Of a DNA stretch of 12,457 nucleotides, positions 1 to 6,627 are shown piece after piece (within the stretch, counting starts at the first letter, position 1; every line of letters starts with the position of its first letter). The position numbers were made by a program, and so were the translations under genes. This stretch comes from Beroe ovata (taxonomy: Eukaryota; Ctenophora; Nuda; Beroida; Beroidae), in contig CAMPET010000626.1 in NCBI GenBank assembly GCA_946803715.1, forward strand, positions 1 to 12,457. The letters run 5' to 3'. The notes below the pieces were generated by a model. It saw only the letters and a program-made list of their open reading frames with translations. It was not told where the DNA came from and searched no databases.

Positions 1-93
1 GGTATACACTGTACACTGTATAGTATACACTTGACTGTACAGTGTACACTGAATCACAGCTGCGATCCTAACGTACAGGTCAGTCTCGACCAA
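1..93. repeat. Palindromic small repeat, copy 1 (window edge)
   Basis: The first ~52 bases are built from near-palindromic GTACACTGTA/TATACAC words. They match the sequence at 6216-6295, which begins with the same GGTATACACTGTAC and also ends in an ACC-AA motif. The two copies are diverged (93 against about 80 bp), so this reads as an old MITE-like or foldback element. The window starts at its first base, so the true left end is not seen. It abuts the first Helitron: base 93 is the A expected before a Helitron TC end. Confidence 0.5.
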
Positions 94-508
94 TCTATAA
101 TATAAAGGAAGAAGGCACTTATAGGAAATCGGTTTTTTGTACACGATTAACTCGACCTAGGGGAGTTGGAGATTCGGGATTTTTTGCAAGGTGGTAGAAA
201 AAAGGATTCCGCTTAGGACGATCATTCGATATTTTTGATTAAGATCTTAGATTTTCTGTAATCGGCGTCGGAAGTTTTGGGAAGAGATGCAAAAATCAAT
301 TATAGGGTGTAGCAGAAATTTGCATTTTACGCCGTTGCTAGGCGACGAAGGAGTTGCACGTGCGAATTCAATGCGCGCGTATGGATGCGTCCTTATTTCG
401 TTGTTTCTTTGTTTTGAAACGTTTCAATTTTGATGCTCATTCAAATTAACTCATTTTTTGATAAATTCTAATATTCAGTGCAGCACGCCCACTTGACGGG
501 CGTTCTAG
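94..508 (+). mobile_element. Non-autonomous Helitron H1 (subfamily A)
   Basis: A 415-bp element with Helitron ends. It starts TCTATAATATAAAGG directly after an A (base 93) and ends CTAG (505-508). Just before the end is a hairpin with stem ACGCCC / GGGCGT and loop ACTTGAC. It has no terminal inverted repeats and no coding capacity, so it must rely on a Rep/helicase made elsewhere. It is alignable over its full length with H2. It contains GTTGC-TA-GGCGAC at 334-346, resembling an RFX X-box, and the palindrome GCACGTGC at 356-363. The 3' side joins H2 with no host base between. Confidence 0.82.
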
Positions 509-1055
509 TCTATAATATAAAGGAATAAGGCACTTATAGGAAAGTGGTTCCGCTGTACACGGATAACTCGACCAAATGGAGTTGGAGAGCCGGGATTTTT
601 TGCAAGGTGGTAGATAGATAAATTCCGCTGTCGAACATCATTTCGGATTTTTGAATTAGGTCTTAGATTTTTTGTAATCAGCGTCGGAAGTTGGGAAAAG
701 GGTTGCGAAAAACGACTATGCGATATAGGAGGAATAAGCGTTGCTAGGCGACGTAGGAGTTGCACGTGCATGTATATTGAAAGTGCGCGCGCTTCACTGC
801 TGTTGTCATTTCGTTGTTCCTTTGCTTTGAGACGTATCAATTTTGATGCTGTACTTATTNAGGAATAAGCGTTGCTAGGCGACGTAGGAGTTGCACGTGC
901 ATGTATATTGAAAGTGCGCGCGCTTCACTGCTGTTGTCATTTCGTTGTTCCTTTGCTTTGAGACGTATCAATTTTGATGCTGTACTTATTTTATTTTTCT
1001 ATTTCACTTCGTGTCCGAAATTTAGTGTAGCACGCCCACTTGACGGGTGTTCTAG
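509..1055 (+). mobile_element. Non-autonomous Helitron H2 (subfamily A, inflated by an assembly duplication)
   Basis: It starts TCTATAATATAAAGG immediately after the CTAG of H1 and ends CTAG at 1052-1055. The 3' hairpin is ACGCCC / GGGTGT, with one G-T wobble. As written it is 547 bp, but 130 bases (730-859) are repeated exactly after the N at 860 (861-990). Removing the N and one copy gives 416 bp, almost the same as H1 (415 bp), which supports an assembly artefact. It carries GCACGTGC at 762-769. Open frames inside it are not conserved with H1 and are not called as genes. Confidence 0.8.
860..860. other. Contig join with unmerged 130-bp overlap
   Basis: A single N separates two identical 130-bp stretches, 730-859 and 861-990. 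I compared them base by base and found no difference. This is how two overlapping contig ends look when scaffolded without merging. It is not a biological tandem duplication. Confidence 0.9.
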
Positions 1056-1594
1056 TCTATATTATAATTTGGTTGTTTGTTTGTCTTTATTTCTGTATGT
1101 CCGTCACTAAATGCACGTGCTGATTTTGAAGTTAAAGTGCGCGTTGCCATGGATACGTGCTACTACTGTAATAGTGAAGTGGGTGCTTTTTCTGATATGA
1201 TGGTGCTTTGATTACGTTTTAGTTTTCGTTGCAATGGGAAGAATGCAGGTAAGTTCTGATTCGAGCAACGGTCAAATTTTTTTTGAGTTGACAGTTGTTG
1301 CTTCTGCTCTGCAGTTATTCTTTTCGACTCATGGTAGGATACGATGTTATTTTCAAGAACAATACACTATGCAAATTGAAACGATTAAAGAATGTCGGAC
1401 AACCGGGCAAGCACCATTTTCTTTGCTTATTCGAAGAAAAGGCCGAATTGTGATCAAGTGCTCCTTCATAAAATCATTGGTTCAAACAAGTACGTTGGAT
1501 TTTGATCACCGGTCATGTTTAGCTGTCGTTCTAAAGTAACGTCCTGTTGTCTTTCAATGGGTAGTGTATTACGTCCACTTGGCGGGTTTTCTAG
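1056..1594 (+). mobile_element. Non-autonomous Helitron H3 (subfamily B)
   Basis: A 539-bp element starting TCTATATTATAATTTGG followed by GTTTGTTTGTC-type repeats, a common look for animal Helitron 5' ends. It ends ...CCACTTGGCGGGTTTTCTAG at 1591-1594. The 5' end follows the CTAG of H2 with no host base. Its ends resemble H4 and H6, not H1 and H2, so it is a second subfamily. It contains GTTGCCATGGATAC (1143-1156), close to an RFX X-box, and GCACGTGC (1113-1120). A 101-codon open frame lies at 1234-1539; I recognise no domain in it and it could be chance or a captured fragment. Confidence 0.78.
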
Positions 1595-1596
1595 TA

Positions 1597-2269
1597 TCTA
1601 TATTATAATTTGGTAAGGTGTTTGTTTGCGTCTTTCGTGACTTTGTAGACAGGCGTCTTTCGTGACTTTGTAGACAGGCGTCTTTCGTGACTTTGTAGAC
1701 AAAAGTGACACTATTCGACAATCTGCGCGCGTTACTATGGTAGCGTAGAAGTTGCACGTGCACAAGATAGGGTGATCACTGATCAGCTGGAGCTCATTTC
1801 TGAAGACGCTACTTTCATAACGTTGCGCTCTTTCTGCTGATAGGGAAACCGAACATCGAGCTGATTAAGCAATGCTCATACTTTTCTTGAGCTGTTGCTT
1901 TTCAATTTCAGTGCATCTCCTCGGACGTACGATGAAGCCCTTTGTTTTGTCAATAAACGCGGTGCAACTAACGAAATTCAACTTGGCAATCGTAAACTTT
2001 GAGTGGCAGTTTAAAGAAATGCCCAGAAACACTGATTGTGCTCCTTCATAAATTCTGTCTCGAACATGAAAAAGAATGCTCACTCTTCCATTGTAAGAGT
2101 TGGCTGCTCTGTGTGCATTCTTTTTTGTTTTTCGTGTAATTGTATCAAGTTAATGACGTGTTACTGTCGACTGTCGTTTCAAATATTATTTTCGGCTGTC
2201 GTGTCCAATGACTCAATGAGTAGTACACTCAATGAGTCGTGTATCACGCCCACTTGGCGGGTTTTCTAG
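1597..2269 (+). mobile_element. Non-autonomous Helitron H4 (subfamily B)
   Basis: A 673-bp element starting TCTATATTATAATTTGG, separated from H3 by only TA (1595-1596). This fits two insertions into neighbouring A^T targets. It ends CTAG at 2266-2269, followed by T. Inside are a 25-bp tandem repeat (1628-1702), the X-box-like GTTACTATGGTAGC (1731-1744), GCACGTGC (1754-1761) and a doubled ACTCAATGAGT (2211-2221, 2227-2237). The last 122 bp match H6 at 120 of 122 positions. Open frames in the middle, including one of 72 codons on the minus strand, match nothing I know. They may be captured sequence. Confidence 0.78.
1628..1702 (+). repeat. 25-bp tandem repeat, three units
   Basis: Three adjacent copies of a 25-bp unit beginning GCGTCTTTCGTGAC lie inside H4. 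The only difference I see is the last base of the third unit. It sits about 30 bp from the Helitron 5' end and is absent at that place in H3, so it expanded within this copy or subfamily. Confidence 0.9.
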
Positions 2270-2573
2270 TAATTAATAATATTAATAACCATTCCGCCAA
2301 GAATAGAAATTTTCTAATCTTAATACACTTAATGATTTGATTGGTAATTAATGAGCTGGCAATTAAGTGATTAATTAACAGTCACGCGGTAATGGCGACC
2401 ATGATGGCTAGAGTTGTGTGAACTACCCGCGTGTTGCCAGCAACAAGTAATTACCGATCCCATCCAAATTATGTAATTATCCCATGCATATCACTGCATT
2501 GCAAGGTACACACCAGTCTGTACATCAGACTGTAATAATGGTGTCAGCGCAAAATGAGTGTTAATAACAAACA
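2270..2573. other. AT-rich host sequence without a supported gene
   Basis: No open frame or splice-like structure stands out in these 304 bases. The stretch begins with TAAT-rich sequence beside the H4 insertion. It contains a short hairpin, CAGTCTG-TACAT-CAGACTG, near 2512-2532. It may be downstream or intronic sequence of the minus-strand exons that follow. Confidence 0.4.
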
Positions 2574-2758
2574 TCATGTGTTGTCAGGTGTCAACATACG
2601 GTTGTCAGGGCTCTGGTTGAATGCATAGGTAGGGATATGACAGTAACCGTCACTACAGTACTGTGACAGCTTGTCTGTCTGACTCAGGATGCTGTCACTT
2701 TCTTCTGGATTCAGGTAGACGGCATCTACCCCAGCTAATCGTGTAATGTCAGCGTCAG
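2574..2758 (-). CDS. Possible minus-strand exon B, product unrecognised
   Basis: On the minus strand an acceptor-like TTTTCAG ends at 2759. An open frame then runs about 61 codons to a stop at 2574-2576, or to a possible donor GTATGT at 2599-2594. The peptide includes YLNPEES, QTDKLSQYC and SDGYCHIPTYAF, with ordinary protein composition. The upstream exon A ends one base into a codon and this exon supplies the other two, so the frame stays open across the 140-nt intron. I do not recognise the protein. The evidence is splice phase and composition only. Confidence 0.35.
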
Positions 2759-2898
2759 CTGAAAATGCACGCGCATGCAAACTCTTAAACAATGATACAT
2801 GTTACATTCTGGTTTGCGAAGAAGTCGAAAGAATAGCAAGCTAGTGTATAAATTGGACAAAGTCAGCAACAAAAAATCAATTTACGGTCAGTACTAAC

Positions 2899-2989
2899 TT
2901 GTGACATTGACGGTGAAGCTCATCAGGTTATCTGCAGATAGGGGCACGCACGATGGGGTAGACGATAGTACACTGTCACCACTGCTCAA
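2899..2989 (-). CDS. Possible minus-strand exon A, product unrecognised
   Basis: A 91-nt stretch is bounded on the minus strand by an acceptor (GTGTTCAG ending at 2990) and a donor GTTAGT starting at 2898. A branch-like CTAAC lies a few dozen bases before the acceptor. It reads about 30 codons in the frame that continues into exon B and is rich in Ser and Thr (for example SSGDSVLSSTP). Acceptor strength is modest. An in-frame start and further exons were not found with certainty. Confidence 0.3.
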
Positions 2990-3057
2990 CTGAACACCAG
3001 GGCCATGTTTACATTTGTGAGTTAGAATGAAATGTAAAATACTAATTACTCGGTCTA

Positions 3058-3204
3058 TCATGGGTCTATCATGGGTTTTAACAAAGTGCTGTTTGAAGGC
3101 TTTTCACGTGCAATTCCATAGGGAGTCTCGATGTACAGTAAACGAGTTTCATGCAAAATGTTGACATTTTCATCTGATGTCAAATCAATATGCAGATCAT
3201 TCAT
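3058..3204 (-). CDS. Short minus-strand open frame, possible upstream exon
   Basis: An ATG-initiated frame of 48 codons, including the words HIDLTSDENVN and LYIETPYGIAREKP, ends in TGA then TAG. It lies about 70 bp upstream of exon A on the same strand. Composition is protein-like, but I could not find a donor that joins it to exon A in phase without weak sites. An 11-bp duplication (TCTATCATGGG twice, about 3054-3075) overlaps its end. It may be a first exon, a separate small frame or chance. Confidence 0.2.
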   Translation of the reverse strand: MNDLHIDLTSDENVNILHETRLLYIETPYGIAREKPSNSTLLKPMIDP

Positions 3205-3815
3205 TGTTCACTCACACACAGAAATAAGATGGTGAGTGTACACTTCCTGCAGAAGGAATTACAGAACATTCATTTACCGTTTGAGGGATCATTATAAGAG
3301 CAGCAATTACTGATAAGTTTTAGCAAAGAAACACTACTTAGCAAGTACACTAAAATAATGTGAATAGGAGTTAATCTTCTTGATAATATTGCGTCACACA
3401 CAGACGACAGTGAATATTATGTCACACAGTGATTATTGATTTCAGTGACAAGTTATACCTAAATTGTTTGATTTAACTCAATAGGTATTGGGTATTTTTG
3501 CAATATACTATGTATTTCTAAGATATTATGGTTGAGGTGTCGTCATTCCAAGACAATAATCGTTGTTTGAGTTCGTTTAAATATCTTCTATTATGTATCC
3601 CTTNTCCTTGAGTTTGACAATGGGTGCCAACAAATAACTTAGTGAGAACGGTACGAGTAGGAGTTGTATTGTGTATCAGCACAGCAATCGATGAAGGAAT
3701 AGGGGAAAATGTATAAGTTCACAATCTAGCGGACTTATTTGAAACAAATAAGTCTTCTTGCCAATGCCCAGTTGTTTGACATTTTTTGATTCACACTTTT
3801 GCATTAACTATATTA
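3205..3815. other. AT-rich host sequence without a supported gene
   Basis: I see no convincing exon, RNA gene or long repeat here. The N at 3604 is a contig join and I find no overlap between its two sides. The right end (3811-3815, TATTA) is the host sequence into which H5 was inserted. Confidence 0.45.
3604..3604. other. Contig join (single N)
   Basis: One N lies in AT-rich sequence. The bases on either side do not repeat each other, so the true gap length is unknown. Confidence 0.7.
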
Positions 3816-3905
3816 CTAGAACACCCGTCAAGTGGGTGTGCTACACTAAATTTCGGATAGTGAGTGAATTAGAGAAATTAAATAAGTACAGCATCAAAAT
3901 TGAAA
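3816..3905 (-). mobile_element. Helitron H5, 3' end only (subfamily A, minus strand)
   Basis: Read on the minus strand this is the last 90 bp of a subfamily A Helitron, alignable with 966-1055 of H2. It ends CTAG at 3816-3819 next to the expected T (complement of A3815). The terminal hairpin is ACACCC / GGGTGT with loop ACTTGAC. Both stem arms are changed relative to H1 (ACGCCC / GGGCGT), so pairing is kept. The 5' part is lost at the gap at 3906. Confidence 0.8.
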
Positions 3906-3906
3906 N
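3906..3906. other. Contig join between Helitron and Merlin transposase
   Basis: The N sits between the interior of H5 and the middle of a transposase reading frame. Neither element is complete at the join, so adjacency is not shown by the sequence. Confidence 0.75.
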
Positions 3907-4477
3907 AGAGAATGGACCCCATCTACTGCAGCACTCCATGCCGGAATCAGCAAGTCAACTGTTGAGAGTATCTACATGGAGATACAAGAGCGTTTTGCAG
4001 AAGAAGTGCAGACTCCTCCAAAACTTGGTGGCCATGGGAAGGAGGTGCAGATTGATGAAGCGAAGTTTGGCAAGCGGAAATACAACCGTGGCTGCATGGT
4101 CCCTGGGAGCTGGATTCTTGGTGGGGTAGTATCAGACAGAGACAAGTGCTTCCTAGCACTCTGCCCAAACAACACAAGAAGTGAGGCAACACTACTCCCT
4201 ATCATTCGTCAGTATGTGAGGCCTGGTACTACAATTATTGTTACTGACATGTGGCGGGGCTACACAAAACTTCGGAACTATGACTACTACCATCTCACTG
4301 TTAACCACTCTCAGAACTTCACCAATCCTGCTACAGGAGCCAACACAAAACCGCAGTGAGGGTACCTGGACACAGATTAAGCACAGAGCTCTCAACAGGG
4401 GTCGACGAATACCTGAAAAGCTTGCAATGGACTTCACTCAGTTCATGTGGCAAAAGCAAAACAGACTCTTATCCTAG
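3907..4477 (+). pseudogene. Merlin / ISXO2-like DDE transposase, truncated and frameshifted
   Basis: It encodes the catalytic half of a cut-and-paste transposase of the Merlin (IS1016/IS1595, ISXO2-like) group. From 3907 the frame gives a helix-turn-helix-like end (AGISKSTVESIY), then the first catalytic Asp in QIDEAKFGKRKYNRG (fragment residue 50) and the second in IVTDMWRGY (residue 114), then NHSQNFTNPATGA. The frame stops at 4357-4359. The +1 frame continues SEGTWTQIK (catalytic Glu at 4358-4360) and the family's terminal FMWQKQN, ending at TAG 4475-4477. The shift lies at a four-A run near 4347-4350, consistent with one extra base, real or a sequencing error. The N-terminus is lost at the gap. 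No terminal inverted repeats are seen. Confidence 0.85.
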
Positions 4478-4478
4478 C

Positions 4479-6074
4479 CATTATAGGGTGAGACGCGCTC
4501 TCCAGGAGTTTGACCCCCTGTCGGCGGCAGGACCCGATGGCATCAGGCCAATCATGCTCCAGAAAGGCTGGGCTAGCATCAGCGAAACCTTCATCAAGGT
4601 TACTAAAGCTAGCTACCAACTAGGGCACACACCACTCCCATGGTGCAGCTCGAATGGTATCTTCCTACCAAAGCCTGGTAAAGACGACTATAAGAACCCC
4701 AAAGCTTTCCGCACCATAACACTGTCACCTGTTTTCCTTAAATGGATGGAACGCGTGATACTGTGGCACATGGAAACGGACCTGAAGGTATGCGACAAAC
4801 TAAGCAAGAAACAATTTGGTTTCAAGCGAGGCTGTTCTACCACAGCAGCAATCCACAAGCTCGTCAGGAAACTCGAGATGGCGATCCTCAACAAAGGAAT
4901 GGCTCTCGGCACTTTCCTTGACATTGAAGGCGCGTTTGACAACGTATCCTTCGAGGCGATAGAAAAAGCCCTATCAAAGAACTGCAGATCATATGGTGTC
5001 AATCGATGGATCATGTCAATGATCCGACGACGACAGACCACGGTTGGCCTGCAGGGAAATGAAAAGGTAATTTCCATTGTTCGCGGGTGCCCGCAGGGAG
5101 GAATTCTCTCCCCCCTGCTTTGGAATCTCGTGATTAATGAGCTACTAGAATATACTAGAGATAAGGTGCCATGCGACCTTCTAGGCTTTGCTGATGACCT
5201 ATCTCTAGTATCAGTGGTGCTATCGCCCAAAAAACGCTCCTCAGGCAACAAGCAAGGCTTCGATGCAGACACTCTCAGAGAGGTCACACAAAAAAGCCTC
5301 AATAGCATAAGCAAATGGTGCACCCTTAACGGGCTCAGACTTTGCCAATCCAAAACCCACTGCGTAATGTTCACATACAGAAGAGACTGGAGCTTCAGTC
5401 GCCCACTGAAAGTGAATGGTGCAGAGATCGAGGTTCGCAGCTCCACTAAACTCCTTGGAATCACCCTAGACTCCAAGCTGACATGGAACGAACACATCGA
5501 GAACATAAGCAAGAAAGCCAAAGGCATCCTCATGCAGTGCAGGAGAGCGGTTGGTCCCACATGGGGCCTCTCACCGACCACCATGCGCTGGATATATGAG
5601 GTCATGGTACGACCCATTCTGGGGTACGGCGCCGCAATATGGATCACGGGAGTGGACAAACAGCACAACCAGAAACTGCTGGCTGGTGTACAGAGACTGG
5701 CCAATGTACTCATTACGAGCGCAATGCCATCAACACCATCAGCAGCACTGAACGTGCTAACTGGCATCCCACCGATCTACCTCTGGCTCAAAGAAGCAGC
5801 GGCTAAGGAAACCCTAAGGTTAAAGTCCCATGGCCATTGGGACTTTCCTCCTGTGGGGAAGCCCTCAATCCGCATCACCAGCCACATCTGCAACAACGAG
5901 AAGTATCTCAGGTCGCTACCTAGAGAGATAGACTACTCAACACAGGACCACATAACACCTATCCTTAGTATAGATCAGAAATTTGTAGTGCAAACTCCTC
6001 TTAGGAGCGAGTACAGCGAACCAAGATCAGAGGACTACGATATAGTGTGCTACACGGATGGTTCAAGACAGAAC
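4479..6074 (+). mobile_element. Non-LTR retrotransposon fragment: reverse transcriptase plus start of RNase H
   Basis: A 532-codon uninterrupted fragment of the second open frame of a LINE-type element that copies its RNA into target DNA. From fragment position 1: AAGPDGI (about 16-22), LPKPGK (63-68), FRTITL (77-82), QFGFKRG (112-118), motif A FLDIEGAFDNV (146-156), motif B GCPQGGILSP (203-212), motif C FADD (237-240; 5187-5198), KLLGITLD (324-331), a Cys-poor thumb, then CYTDGS (524-529), the first strand of RNase H with its first catalytic Asp. RT followed by RNase H suggests an I/Jockey-related clade; I cannot fix it further. The endonuclease half is absent upstream, where it abuts the Merlin end without a gap, as a 5'-truncated insertion would. 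The rest of RNase H and the 3' end are cut by the N at 6075. The catalytic residues I can see are intact. Confidence 0.9.
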
Positions 6075-6075
6075 N
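6075..6075. other. Contig join between RNase H and Helitron H6
   Basis: The N falls inside the RNase H domain. The sequence after it is the interior of a Helitron that happens to stay open in the same frame, producing an artificial fusion. Confidence 0.8.
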
Positions 6076-6197
6076 AGTTAATGACGTGTTACTGTCGACT
6101 GTCGTTTCAAATTTTATTTTCGGCTGTCGTGTCCAATGACTCAATGAGTAGTACACTCAATGAGTCGTGTATCATGCCCACTTGGCGGGTTTTCTAG
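6076..6197 (+). mobile_element. Helitron H6, 3' end only (subfamily B)
   Basis: 122 bp equal to the last 122 bp of H4 (2148-2269) at 120 positions; I count two substitutions. It ends in CACTTGGCGGGTTTTCTAG (CTAG at 6194-6197) followed by T. The upstream part is missing at the gap. The high identity to H4 suggests recent common origin, or that the contig was placed here through this repeat. Confidence 0.82.
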
Positions 6198-6215
6198 TAT
6201 TGTATAATGCGAGTA

Positions 6216-6295
6216 GGTATACACTGTACTCTGTATAGTGTAAATTTAACTGTACAGCGACAGTCAAGCGTACACTGAACAGTTCAGTGTCTACC
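6216..6295. repeat. Palindromic small repeat, copy 2
   Basis: An 80-bp imperfect inverted repeat. It begins GGTATACACTGTACTCTG, and the reverse complement of its right end begins GGTAGACACTGAACTG. It matches the window's first 93 bp in both its opening and its ACC-AA ending. The shape is that of a small foldback element or MITE. I see no clear target-site duplication. It lies 18 bp after the H6 3' end, while copy 1 lies directly before the H1 5' end. Confidence 0.5.
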
Positions 6296-6329
6296 AATGA
6301 AATACATTGTATACATTTAATACAGTACG

Positions 6330-6330
6330 N
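6330..6330. other. Contig join (single N)
   Basis: The base composition changes abruptly at this N, from AT-rich sequence to the purine-rich repeat. No overlap is seen between the two sides. Confidence 0.65.
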
Positions 6331-6626
6331 AAGGATGTCAATGTGAAGAGGAAGGACAAGGAGTTGGAGGGGATGATGAAGACGGTAAAGATTGAGATGG
6401 TTTCTGGTGTCAAAATAAAACTGATGTCAAGAAAAATGGGTGTTGAAAGGAAACTACAAGGTGAAAGTGATGTCAAGTGATATGTTGTGTCAAGGACGAA
6501 GTGATGTCAAGGGAAATGAGGTGTGAAGAGAATAGTCATGTCAAGGGTAAGTGTTGACAAAATAAAAATAAGGTGTTAAGGAGATATTGATGTCAAGAAA
6601 AAATGGTGCCAAGGTAGAAGTGGTGT
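6331..6626 (+). repeat. Degenerate purine-rich repeat based on GATGTCAAG
   Basis: About a dozen imperfect copies of a GATGTCAAG-plus-purines word occur at uneven spacing (for example near 6422, 6458, 6501, 6536, 6588). Variants include GGTGTCAA, GTGTTGAA and GGTGCCAAGG. The strand is strongly purine-rich with few C. A frame is open for the first ~49 codons, but only because the repeat lacks stops. Both ends are contig joins. It could be intronic sequence of the gene that follows. Confidence 0.6.
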
Positions 6627-6627
6627 N
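6627..6627. other. Contig join at the edge of an exon
   Basis: This N directly precedes the first recognisable exon of the RasGEF-like gene, so that exon's true start is unknown. Confidence 0.65.

Noticed and set aside
730-990. A biological tandem duplication within H2
   Set aside because: The two copies are identical and separated by exactly one N, and removing one restores the length of H1.
1234-1539. A 101-codon gene inside H3
   Set aside because: It has no recognised motif, is not shared with H4, and lies in a non-autonomous element. A captured gene fragment cannot be excluded.
2209-2215. An AP-1 site (TGACTCA) in H4, also in H6
   Set aside because: A 7-bp match is common by chance, and it lies in a local ACTCAATGAGT duplication. 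There is no support for function.
94-2269. A CRISPR-like or satellite array because of regularly repeated end motifs
   Set aside because: Units of 415-673 bp with TC/CTAG ends and a 3' hairpin are explained by Helitrons; there are no short repeats with unique spacers.
4688-5767. A 359-codon frame on the minus strand
   Set aside because: It is the antisense shadow of the RT frame. It has no recognisable domain, and the RT motifs on the plus strand explain the lack of stops.
4356-6197. A single 613-codon open frame
   Set aside because: It is chimeric. The first ~41 codons are an out-of-frame reading of the Merlin transposase, and the last ~40 follow an N and are Helitron H6 read in a frame with no meaning. 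Only 4479-6074 is real RT/RNase H coding sequence.
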